Source: Anisodus tanguticus (taxonomy: Eukaryota; Streptophyta; Magnoliopsida; Solanales; Solanaceae). Taken from it: a DNA stretch of 64,000 nucleotides. The stretch spans positions 45,596,859-45,660,858 of the forward strand of contig CM067547.1 of assembly GCA_034509755.1 (NCBI GenBank). The letters run 5' to 3'. Positions 1 through 10,459 of the stretch are shown here, one piece after another. A program made the translations under genes and the position numbers. Position 1 is the first letter of the stretch. Each line of letters begins with the position of its first letter. The notes below the pieces were generated by a model. The model searched no databases. It was not told the DNA's origin and saw only the letters and a program-made list of their open reading frames with translations.

Positions 1-948
1 ATCTTACAGTCAGTCAAGGAGTGGTTGTCCAGTACCTTCATGATGAAGGATTTAGGTGAAGCCTGCTACATTCTGGGAATTAGGATCTATAGAGATAGAC
101 CTAATAGATTGTTGGGGCTATCACAGTCAGTCTACATAGACAAAGTACTTAGACATTTCTCTATGGAAAATTCCAAGAAAGACGGTCTACATATGGGTCA
201 AGACATCAAGTTATCTAAGAAGGACAACCCTTCTAATGCTATAGAACTTGAGCGCATGAAGAGGATCACATATGCTTCGGCTATAGGATCGATCATGTAT
301 GACATGACATGTACTAGGCCAGATGTGGCCTTTGCACTTAATATGACTTGCAAATTCCAGCAAAATCCTGGGGAAGAACACTGGAAAGCATTCAAGAGTA
401 TTCTTAAGTATCTTAGACGAACTAATGATTATTTCTTAGTCTATGGTGGGGAAGAAAAGCTAGCTGCTACTGGGTACACTGATGCTAGCTTCCAGACGGA
501 TTTTGATGAGTTCAAATCTCAGTCTGGGTACACGTTCATTTTCAATGGTGGAGAGTGGTGGAAAAGTTCCAAACAAGCTACATTTGTTGATTCGACAACG
601 TGTTTGAGTACATTCTTTGGATCGTAAAGCGGTAAAGAAGTTGTCGCGATTTCTGAGTTTCTGAAGGAACTAAGGGTAGTTCTGAGTGCCAGTTGTCCAA
701 TAACTATCTATTGTGACAACACTGGTGCGATTGCACAGGCTAAGGAACCAAGATCAATAAACAGAAATAAGCATATACCAAGGAAGTACCACATACTTAG
801 GGAGATGGTGGAGACTGAAGAGATTAGATTAGACTATGTTCCCACAGACGATAATCTAGTTGACCCATTCACTAAATCATTAAGTTTAGTCAAGCATAAT
901 AGTCATTTTGAGAATATGGGCATTAGATATGTTAAATATTGGCTCTAG
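1..948 (+). pseudogene. copia pol fragment: end of reverse transcriptase plus RNase H
   Basis: The frame is open from base 1. It holds the C-terminal RT segment (MKDLGEACYILGI, then YASAIGSIMY and TRPDVAFAL) and RNase H blocks (GYTDASFQTD, IYCDNTGAIAQAKEP, KHIPRKYHILRE, DPFTKSL), ending at TAG 946-948. One in-frame TAA at 625-627 breaks it. It lies where intact relatives carry the STTEAEY RNase H block, which is also scrambled here. The reading frame resumes directly after the stop, so the decay is mild. No function is expected for the host. Confidence 0.85.
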
Positions 949-961
949 GCAAGTGGGAGAT

Positions 962-2580
962 TGAACGTATATGTATGTCCTAGAGACAATCTATATTAGG
1001 ACAAATGTACTTTATACACGTTCGTATTATTATTAATGAAGATTAATATTTTGGCATTTGCAATTATTGAATTATTAATTGATTGTTTGTAATATTCAAT
1101 AATATGCATCCCTACAGGTTACGTTGTTATTAATAGTGTGAGATATTAATATTATAACATAACTCTTAAAATAACCTCGACTAATGATCATCGAGAATGG
1201 GATATCGATGATATGTGATAAGTCGACATGTTGTCTGCATCACATCCTTAGAGGATGTACCATGTCTCACCTGCTACGAGTAATGGCTACTCGTGATGGA
1301 CACATGGATACTTTAGAAGTATTGGTATACCCTGCTGATATACTGTTTGTTATACATGTCTAAAGTATGATTAGCGTATGGGAGATAGAAGTTCTTAGAC
1401 TTGAGGTCAATACACACCTTGTCTACAGAGTAATATATTTTGATCCTGTCCTAAGCTCAAATGCCTTATAGGTTGAGATACGGCTTGTATTGGGTACATT
1501 ACGATGTGGATTAAAGGTGATAGTTGAGCCAAGATTAGGATTCATTCTTCGAGTGTATATCCGAGAGAACACTCAACTTCTCAGTGATATTGGGTTGACT
1601 AAGTCGTTGGCCAACGCAATAGACATATCTAGAATATGGTCTTGTTGTCAACCAATATAGATGAGATATAATGATCAAGCCATTTGTATAGACACTTGGC
1701 AAATCCCAAGCTTGATCGAGTGCGTCGAGAATGAAAGGATTTTATCTTCCCACACAGAGGTTAAGTTTACTGGATTCGTGTAAACGTACTTCACATATTG
1801 AGTTCGTCTTGCGGCGCCGTCTAGGAGTTCCATGTAGACCTTCATTTGATTAATGTCGATATGTGAAGTGTTGTAGGGTCACACTATGTCAATTGACTTT
1901 TTGATCTAAGGATGTATTGAGAGAGTATTAAATATTCCATTTAGAATCGAGATATTTAAATGAATAATTATTATTTTAATTAAGACAAATTTGGATTTTG
2001 GATTTAATTAAGAATGTGCGGAAAATAAAATGAGACAGTGTAGGGCTACGTCAGCGCCTCGGCGCCCACAGCATAGGGCCGCGGCGCCATGACCTAATCT
2101 GTTTTGAATTTTGGGTCAAGCCTAAGGTCAAACCCTAATCCGGTTTGACCTGATTTTTCACCTATAAATTCATACCTACACTTCATTATTTAATACACTT
2201 GATTTTCATATCATTATTCTATGTCTTAGAGACTCAGAATCAAATCACTCTCTCGAACCTCTGCCGGATTTCCTAACTTTCCAAAGAAGGAATAAATTGA
2301 AGCTTGGAGCTTGCAATCGAAAGAGAATTCGCGTGTGCACCCACATTTGATAAAGATTCCACATATTGTAAACATGTAAGTACCATTCAAGTCTTATATT
2401 TACAGTTTAAAATTATGCTATAGTCAAACAGTTCTATGTTTGTTGGATTTGAAACAAGTTTTCAATATCCGTTTCGTACAACAACCCAACAAAAACCTTC
2501 ACTTTGAATATGTTGTAAGGATAGGATAATTCCGTTAAAAGACTTTATTTTCTAATATAATCGGATTAGGGTTTCTAACA
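962..2580 (+). repeat. 3' LTR of the Angela-like element (1619 bp)
   Basis: It starts with TG directly after the purine tract and ends tttctaaca. The second LTR is not in the window, so the right boundary rests on the CA end and on the expected length. A core promoter-like TATAAAT lies about 410 bp before the end. Confidence 0.65.
2163..2169 (+). promoter_or_regulatory. TATA box of the LTR promoter
   Basis: TATAAAT inside the LTR, followed after about 30-50 bp by CA/T-rich sequence suitable for initiation. This is the expected place for the U3/R boundary of a copia LTR. Sequence-only call. Confidence 0.4.
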
Positions 2581-3645
2581 AAAGTTATATTTGAGTTGAT
2601 TAAACAATATATTCCTGTTAAAGTAATCAAAAGTCAAGTCGCAAAATTTTTGAAGTCTACTTCTTCACACTTTCAACTTTTCCCAAAACTTTTACCCTAT
2701 TTCAGCATTTTGTTTCCTTCTTCCTGTTAATATATGCGCGATACATACGCACTAGTAAAACCAAACATACAAAAGATTTTCTTGGAAAACTTTCGTCCCC
2801 TAATAAATACACTAGCTAGAAGCCTAGCACTAAGAAGCTTCTAGATTTCTTAATGAAAATCTCTTTGAATTTTCTGTGAAATATTCTCATGTAAATTAAC
2901 TTAGTTAGGATTGGAAATCGGGAAAGTGCAAAATTTAGCCAAACGGTGTTATAATGATAATAACAAAAATAATAGAAACAGTAAGTTAATTAAGAAGATA
3001 AACGAGGCATAATATTAACATAGTTCGGTCAATATGACCTATGTCCATAAAAGGAGAGGAGAGGAGTAGAAAGAGAGCACAAAATTAGAGAAAAAGCTCT
3101 AATGAATCCCAAACATGTTTTCAAAGAGAATACCTCACAAATATCACTCACAAAGAAGAGGTTCACCCAAAATATTTCTTAATATTAACTCTATGGAATA
3201 TATTAATCTCTCTATTACAAAATACTCAAGATGAGTTTCTAACAAAGGATGAGATTATTCAAATGAAGGAAGAAGACCAATGTTTATAGGGGAAAGTTCT
3301 TATAAATCGATCTTACAATAGACAATAATTTTTTTCAGATGATTGATTTAAGAAAAAATAAATTAAAGCAGAATGAAAGATAGTCCTATAATGACAAGGA
3401 CGAACTTTTTTACGAAGAAAGCTTCGCGCTCAACTATTTTTATATCGATTGAAAAGAAGTTGCTACAAATGTTATTAGTGGTTCTTCCTTTCTATCCATC
3501 TATCTATAAGAGTTGCTTGATTCACCACATCTTTAATAGGACTGGATTTAGTTTGAGCATATCCCCATCCCATTTCACGAATGCATCGCATTGAGAATTG
3601 ACTCATCATATTAGCCCCGATCCATGTATGTAATGGAACAAAGTA
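2581..3645. other. AT-rich intergenic stretch without a recognised gene
   Basis: No supported coding region. A segment at about 3005-3330 (ttcggtcaatatgacc and following) resembles non-coding parts of plant LTR elements. A short minus-strand open stretch near 3475-3696 looks faintly coding but I could not assign it. Confidence 0.4.
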
Positions 3646-3855
3646 CTCCCTCCGTCCCAAAAAGATTGTCTTACTTTTCTTATTAGTTTGTCCCAAAAAG
3701 ATTGATACATTTTTATATTTATAAATAATTTAACTTTATCAGATGATTTACAGTCACACAAATATCTAAGATTTGTTTTGCACCACACATTTTAAAAATA
3801 TTCTTTATTTCTTAACTTCTTGTCAAGTCAAATTAAAACAATCTTTTTGAGATAG
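3646..3855 (+). mobile_element. Stowaway-like MITE (3' terminal repeat decayed)
   Basis: The left end reads ctccctccgtccc after a TA dinucleotide, the classic Stowaway (Tc1/mariner-type MITE) terminus. The right end should mirror it but reads only aatctttttgaga, so the 3' terminal repeat has decayed. Two internally similar copies lie at 44170-44380 and 45613-45837; they share the aataatttaactt and gatgattta blocks. Confidence 0.65.
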
Positions 3856-4192
3856 AAGCACCTTATTTCTTTTTATCTTGAGCACATTCACAAATGAAAT
3901 TCCTTAATGAATTTCACTCACCTACATTATCCTCATAGAAGAACTTTCCAAATTTCACTTTTTCCCATTCTGGCTCCCAAGTAAAAATAATTACTTTTAT
4001 TCTTTAGCTCCAAACTAGAATGCTCTGGCTCCAAAATACTGTATTGCACTTTTTGTTATAATAGTGATGCAACGACTAACGTTACTTTTCTGTCCTGTTC
4101 TTTTAAACCTCACTATCTATCTACCTCTCACCAAGATTCGTCGCCATTTTTGGTCTTAGTGTGCTTTACATGCAAACATCAATTCTAGTAAG

Positions 4193-5249
4193 TGTTGGAG
4201 ATCCTGCTCTCTACTCTCTATTGTACTTTATAGAGCAGTATGGGAAGTATATAACTATTACAAGTATTCGAAAGGATAAACAAAGAATCAATAATTCAAC
4301 TAGAAATCTGAAATTACAATTCTGTTGAAGACGGAAAAACTGGAAACTGTTTTGTTATTCTTTGAGTCGAGTGTGACACTCGTCCTTAAGACAATATTGC
4401 CCCGTATGTATCCTTTATACGTCCTGGACAATTCGTCTCCCAAGATAAAACAGCAATGGAACACTTGAGCAAAGGAAACTCAAGAGCTACCGTGAAGAAT
4501 ATTGAGTAACGAAATGATGCTTGGAAGTTGTAGGAAGAACTATTTTTGCTTGTGTATTTTCGTGTAGCATATCTGATGTCAGTCTTAGCGCTCAACAATG
4601 GTGTAAGGGGGTGTTTATATAGGTGAGGAAGGGACAGAAAACTGCCTCCATAACAGCCAAATAATGGCCATTATGGAGGTAGTAAAGCCACCAACATAAA
4701 TGGATAGAAAGACCAACGGATTGGTCCAAAAAGATAATATCAGAAGACCCACAGCCTACAGCCTACAGCCCACAGCCCACGACCCGTGACTCGGGACTCG
4801 TGACCCGTGACCCGTGAACCCGAGAACCCGGAACTCGGAACCGGAACCGGACCGGACGGGACGGGCGGGCGATGGCGGCGCGCGTGTGGTCTTTCCTCGA
4901 ACAGAAGCACAACTAGGTCCTCCCTCCTTTAAACACATGGGATACCCCTTGGGGTCCCAAACCCCAAACCAATTTCGAGTCTTATATACACAACCATTCT
5001 TTCTTCCTCTACCGATGAGGGAGAATTGAACACAATACCACACTTTCCATGCTTCAAACACCTTACTTTGTGGACCAATATCTCTTTTATTTCTGAATGA
5101 AATTTTGACGATTCTTGGCCCTACGGTTATCTACGTACTTAGTAGATCATGCATGTGTGAAGAACCGGATTCTCCAACATACGTAACACTAGTGTTTAAG
5201 CCGTTAAAGTTGGTCGGTCGCAACTCCCGCCAAAGGCTAATTTCCAACA
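4193..5249 (-). repeat. 3' LTR of the 4193-10454 copia element (1057 bp)
   Basis: TGTTGGAGATCC ... TTTCCAACA on the plus strand, matched almost base for base by 9343-10454 over both outer thirds. The middle differs: this copy carries short tandem units (cctacag/cccacag, then cccgtgact variants) at about 4755-4850 that the other LTR lacks. Confidence 0.85.
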
Positions 5250-5261
5250 ATCCCCTCTTGA
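5249..5261 (-). other. polypurine tract of the minus-strand copia element
   Basis: On the minus strand the sequence caagaggggattg runs directly into the LTR start TGTTGGAAATTAG. This fixes the element's orientation and the 3' LTR boundary. Confidence 0.7.
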
Positions 5262-7472
5262 AAGAGATTTTGGCGCACTCACATGGTGTATTTTCATTTC
5301 CAGCAATATTTCAGCGGACCGATGTTGCATAAGGAGAGGTAGCTTCAGCTTTGAACCTTCCATAGTTGAATACCATCGGACTTAAGGAGAGGTAGCTTCA
5401 GTGTTTAGTGTAAGCCAAGTCAATGATACCAACATAACAAATTCCCATACTCTCTTCTTCGTAATGTTTTGTCCGTTTTGGCCATGGACAACGTCTTGGA
5501 TTCTTAAGTGCGTTCATTTGAGGCGGCCCGTCCTCGCACTTAAATAGGTGGTCTCCTACAAGGTATCCTGCTATATCCCACTTCACAAGTGTTAGGAACC
5601 ATTAAAAGTTTCCCAAAAAACCTAACCTCAACTGTTGAGGATCATTACAGGTTTTGAAAAACTTAACCTTTACCCATACTGCAGATAGCACTTAACGTCT
5701 ATCGCGGGAATGGCTTTGGATTTGGTGTTTCATTTCAGAAATCACTATCCGAAGTGCTCATGCTTACCCTGAAGCGATCAACTGAACCTTTACAACTTAG
5801 TTTTCCCATTGAACCAAATTACTGGGATCTCCAGTTAGTAAGGTTGGGTTACCATTGTATTGGTCCGTATATTTTGGGTTTTAAGCCCATTCCCCTAGAC
5901 AGGCAGAACACTTGATCTCCGAATAGTCCCTTAGTTAGTAAATAAGGAAGTGACACCCGTGATGATCAAGCGCCATACGGTCTTATGTCTCCGACGGATC
6001 CCGACGAGATATGTCCAGACGCGCCGTCATCCGTGTCCTTCCCGAAGCCGACCGGCTAGCCACAGTATATAACTGCTGAAGACACGGGTTTCTCCCAATA
6101 AGGGACGTCCTCTAATGAGTCGTGAAGTTACTCAACTTCTTTCATGCTTTGTATAAAGAGATAAACTCTGATACCATCATGAATCGGTCGATGCAAGTTT
6201 TCTTAGAGGATTTTCCAAGACCCACCATACACATTTACTTGTGGCTTTGGTGTTTTCCAGATCTGATGTCCGGTTTGCATCACTGTGTTCTCCCAGAACT
6301 GCTGGACATCCAGAATACTATAATCTGAAGATAAGCGAATAATTCAGTTATCGTCATATCCGACTTAACGCCTTCTATTGATCATGTCTTAAGATCATTA
6401 GTGAACCTTAGTTCAACTGATCTGTTTGTAGGACGATACCAGGTCGGTTGTAGTGTGTACAATACATTGAACTACACATGACCTGTGCATATCGCTCCTT
6501 GTCTATGGGTGCACCATGATTCCAATCAGTTCTATGATTCATATCCATTGGTGGCTTCAACGAGACTGTCAACTATCGGCCAGTCCGTTAGATGTCTTAA
6601 AAATTCAATTCCTAAGATGTCATCTATGATACACATATCTTTCATATTGAGACTTTGTTTCAATATGACTTTTACTTTCAGACTGTTGATTCTCCAACTG
6701 TTGGCTTTCTAACTTCAGAGTCAATGTTTCTGTGGTCAGATTCATTGTTCCTGTTTTATCTGAAACTTTCAGGACCAAAATGAAAGTTCAGGAAGAAGCC
6801 CAATAGTTCAGAAAATCAACTCTAATTCTCTTCTTCCAACTCTCCGGTTGGGAAGGCTGTTTCAACTTCCATGCCACGCAAGACTACAATGGCCCTGGAT
6901 GTTAAGCTACTCACAGGGGAGCACATTTTACAACCCAAAGGTTCTTTTCCCGGAGGAAGATTAACCATTACATAAGTATGGTTCTATATATGGAATATAT
7001 TTCTCTCTTTAGCTTCTTTCCAAAGCAGCGCTTTTGGAGATAACAATTATTTGTTAATTGTCAATGGTTCGTTCTCAACCATACAAGCTAGAAGGACTAG
7101 AACAAGTCTTTGTCCCCTCTTTGCTCCGTTTTGGTTCAACATCTACAATCCCTGAGTTCTGCAGATCTGGAATATTAAGTTCCGGATAGCCAGCAGCTTT
7201 CGAGTCCTAAAGATACGGAACGTCTAGTTCCGGATAGTCAGGCCCTCGCGGGTTCTTGTTAACCTTGAGCAATTACTCATTTTTCCTTTTCCAAGGAAAG
7301 TTATCTCCAAAGAATTCAACATTCTTTGACGCCAAGAGGCGATCAACACTACTGTTATTTGCAGATCCAGTGGATATGCAATCTACAGTCTTAGGTCGAA
7401 CTTGACCTATTTCGGTAGTCCATCTTTTACCAAGCTACCCCACATAATTTGGGCGTACGACTTTGCGCTTGG
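5250..7472 (-). other. non-coding or decayed internal region (expected RT/RNase H position)
   Basis: No reading frame of copia RT or RNase H could be found on the minus strand. The last 350 bp before the LTR resemble the conserved untranslated segment between pol and the 3' LTR of plant copia elements. At 6166-6176 the minus strand carries TGGTATCAGAG, the start of an initiator-tRNA-Met primer site. It is out of place here and may come from a second, nested LTR element whose limits I cannot see. Confidence 0.45.
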
Positions 7473-7931
7473 CTAACACCGTTGGAGTGAAGTGGGAAAT
7501 GAACAGTCGTTTAATGAACGATGCTTCACATTCTCCCCCTCTATCACTACGAATTTCTCAATCCGTAGGCCTAGTTGATTTTCAACTTCTGCTTTGTAGC
7601 GCTTATCCGCTTCAACAACTTCATCTTTGTTTTTCAACAAACAAAGGATATTATACGTTGTACCATCATTAATGAAGATCACAACGTACTTGTCTCCCCC
7701 CTCTATTTTGTATAAACTTCAAATCACCCAAGTAGGTGTGACAAAGTTCTAGAGGAGCGGTGCTTCTTTCGCTATTCCCTTTGACGGAATTTGGAAAGGT
7801 GATTTTGCTTCTTCGGCTACCTCACATTTATTTTGAGGGTTTATGTCGACAGAAGGCAACAATCTCAACCTCATTAGCTTTTGAATGACTTGATAATTAA
7901 CGTGTCTTAATCTATGATGACATAGATGCAC
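7473..7931 (-). pseudogene. GAG-pre-integrase and integrase core fragment of copia pol
   Basis: Read on the minus strand, the first part (7931-7749) matches the GAG-pre-integrase domain (RLRHVNYQVIQKLM, INPQNKCEV). The second (7682-7473) matches the integrase core (FINDGTTY, LLKNKDEV, YKAEVENQLG). A frameshift separates them. The two catalytic Asp positions I can place are lost: the usual H-S-D is H-T-Y and the later R-S-D-R-G-G-E-Y block reads V-V-I-E-G-E-N-V. The fragment is therefore inactive. Confidence 0.75.
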
Positions 7932-8407
7932 GGATTACAAATATATCATTCATTTAGCTACAGACGTACTGTACCATTCTTAGTTATTACAGACCTGTTG
8001 GACTAGTCTCAAACCAGCTTGACCAACAGCGTCCCTTAAACCAAGTTTGGGATATGTATCACCTCATCTTAGAGTGATCCCAATCCATGAAGTCCTATTG
8101 AGGACAACCTCTCCAACCCCTTCTACTTTAGAGGTGGCGTTGCTTCACATGAACAACCTCTTGCCCGTGGTTAGAGCGTAACCGGATCATATGTGATCTA
8201 GATACTCTGGCCCACTCCAGTTGCTTTGGCAGACTGAGTGTCCTATTTCTTTTCTGCCTTTCTTTAGGCCTTCAGATCATTTAAGACCTGGAAACTCTGG
8301 CCCACCTTACTCGGTGTCCATTACTTTTCCTATGAAATGAATTCTGGCCCCACTCTAGTCTCCCGGAGTCTTTATATGACTGAGTGTCCAATATCATCAT
8401 ATCAAGG

Positions 8408-8739
8408 AAATCTTGGCCAACTCCAGTCGCCCGGAGGCTTTGTATGACTGAGTGTCCAATATCATCCTATGAAGGATCTTCTGCCAAATAATATGACAGG
8501 CTCAACGTCTTTAGCTTTTAGACTTCTTCCGTTATGATTGGTGCCCAGATAATTCTTGGCGCTTACTTAAGAGAAATTTTGGTCCACTCCAGTTGCCCGG
8601 AGGCTTTGTATGACTGAGTGTCCAATATCATCCTATGAAGGATCTTCTGGCAAATAATATGACAGGCTCAACGTCTTTAGCTTTTAGACTTCTTCGGTTA
8701 TGATTGGTGCCCAGATAATTCTTGGTGCTTACTTAAGAG
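8408..8739 (-). repeat. 166-bp tandem duplication inside the copia element
   Basis: Units 8408-8573 and 8574-8739 are the same length and differ at only a few bases. Each holds a minus-strand motif (DTQSYKASG) of which degenerate versions recur at about 8210, 8290, 8345 and 9020, so this part of the element grew by repeated duplication. Confidence 0.9.
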
Positions 8740-9002
8740 TGGTAACAGTTTTCGCACAGTCAGTGGATCTTTCTCACTCGTATGTGCGAACATACTTTAC
8801 ACACTTTTAATAATTACACTTAAAAGAACGGATCTTTTTAAGTCGTTTACAAAATCCAATCTTTAAACGGAAAAGAAGAGGAGATTAAACTTCTGATTTT
8901 TAAAGCGTAAGGAATATAAATTATTTTCATATTCCTCCTTACTTTAATCCATTTTTAATCAGACATCATTTAATCTTTATTCTTGACAAGTAAGAAAAAT
9001 AC

Positions 9003-9329
9003 TTATCCCAATTTCGAATTCTGGCTCACTTCAGTCATTTCATCAGACTGAGTGTCCATTTCTTTCTCACCATTATTCGGATCTTTTGTCTGGGACAGAT
9101 ATAGGCCTTCTGCTGCAAGATAGAATAACATCTTCAGTCTTCTCCTCTTGTCCCAGTTGACATCCTCATGCTCTCGAGAGCGCTTGTTCCCACCAGTCTT
9201 GGTAGCGGTGACACCATGAACACGTTCATTATCGTCACTCTCTTCTACCAGAAAACCATTGACATATCCAGATTTGGTCACACAACTTTTGACCGACATC
9301 TTTCGAACACTAATAGTAATACAATACAA
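9003..9329 (-). pseudogene. first ORF of the copia element (gag position), unrecognised
   Basis: A 108-codon minus-strand frame just downstream of the 5' LTR, where gag starts in copia elements. The likely start is the second Met at about 9299 (MSVKSCVTKSGYVNG). The product is polar and basic in the middle (NKRSREHEDVNWDKRRRLK) and contains the DTQSDE motif found in the repeats just downstream. I see no CCHC zinc knuckle and no clear gag motif. It could be a decayed gag or captured sequence. Confidence 0.35.
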
Positions 9330-9342
9330 TATTGTCTTAAGT

Positions 9343-10454
9343 TGTTGGAGATCCTGCTCTCTACTCTCTATTGTACTTTATAGAGCAGTACGGAAAGTAT
9401 ATAACTATTACAATTATTCGAAAGGATAAACAAAGATTCAATAATTCAACTAGAAATCTGAAATTACAATTCTGTTGAAGACGGAAAAACTTGAAACTGT
9501 TTTGTTATTCTTTGAGTCGAGTGTGACACTCTATCCTTAAGACAATATTGCCCCGTATGTATCCTTTATACGTCCTGGACAATTCGTCTCCCAAGATAAA
9601 ACAACAATGGAACACTTGAGGAAAGGAAACTCAAGAGCTACCGTGAAGAATATTGAGTAACGAAATGATGCTTGAAAGTTGTAGGAAGAACTGTTTTTGG
9701 TTGTGTATTTTCGTGTAGCATATCGATGTAAGTCTTAGTGCTCAACAATGGTGTAAGGGGGTGTTTATATAGGTGAGGAAGGGACAGAAAACTGCCTCCA
9801 TAACAGCCAAATAATGGCCATTATGGAGGTAGTAAAGCCACCAACATAAATGGAGGAGTAATTCAGCCAAAATAAATGGCTGAATTGAGTGCTTGGCGTT
9901 TCTGTTTTGACTGCCCAAGTTCTGACTTTCTGGAAACTTCAGGGACCAAACTGTACATCTTGAAACTTCGGGGACCAAACCGTACATCCGAAACGAAACA
10001 CGGGATCAAACTGTAAGTCAAAGTTCTCTGGCCCAAAAAGATAATATCCCACGACCCACGAACCGGACGGGCGCGCGGCGGCCGCGCGCGTGTGGTCTTT
10101 CCTCGAACCGAAGCACAACTAGGTCCTCCCTCCTTTAAACATATGGGATACCCCTTGGGGTCCCAAACCCCAAACCAATTTCGAGTCTTATATAGACAAC
10201 CATTCTTTCTTCCTCTACCGATGAGGGAGAATTGAACACAATACCACACTTTCCATGCTTCAAACACCTTACTTCGTGGACCAATATCTCTTTCATTTCT
10301 CAATGAAATTTGACGATTCTTGGCCCTACGGTTATCTACGTACTTAGTAGATCATGCATGTGTGAAGAACCGGATTCTCCAACATACGTAACACTAGTTT
10401 TTAAGCCGTTAAAGTTGGTCGATCGCAACTCCCGTCAAAGGCTAATTTCCAACC
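9343..10454 (-). repeat. 5' LTR of the 4193-10454 copia element (1112 bp)
   Basis: Partner of 4193-5249. Its last base pair is changed (ttccaacc instead of ttccaaca), but the flanking gtaag duplication confirms the boundary. The unique centre (about 9855-10030) has a two-fold repeat of gggaccaaac(t/c)gtacatc instead of the tandem units of the other LTR. Confidence 0.85.
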
Positions 10455-10459
10455 GTAAG

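Larger units (their letters stand above)
1..2580 (+). mobile_element. Ty1/copia retrotransposon, Angela/BARE-like, 3' part
   Basis: The window opens inside the reverse transcriptase of a copia element. It runs through RNase H, a polypurine tract (ggcaagtgggaga, about 949-961) and a complete 3' LTR. The purine tract followed by TG and the motif cctagag near the LTR start resemble BARE/Angela elements, whose LTRs are also 1.6-1.8 kb. The lineage call rests on remembered similarity. The 5' half lies outside the window, so the target duplication cannot be checked. Confidence 0.8.
4193..10454 (-). mobile_element. degenerate Ty1/copia retrotransposon, minus strand
   Basis: Two similar LTRs (4193-5249 and 9343-10454) bound about 4.1 kb of internal sequence. 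The insertion is flanked by a perfect 5-bp duplication, gtaag at 4188-4192 and 10455-10459. Orientation comes from a minus-strand purine tract (caagaggggattg) next to the left LTR and from minus-strand integrase remains. Integrase is recognisable at 7473-7931. I see no reverse transcriptase or RNase H in 5250-7472, where they should be, so the element cannot be autonomous. Confidence 0.85.

Noticed and set aside
3475..3696. Minus-strand open stretch with a coding-like peptide (FSMRCIREMGWGYAQTKSS)
   Set aside because: Isolated, partly inside the MITE, and no family recognised; too weak to call a gene.
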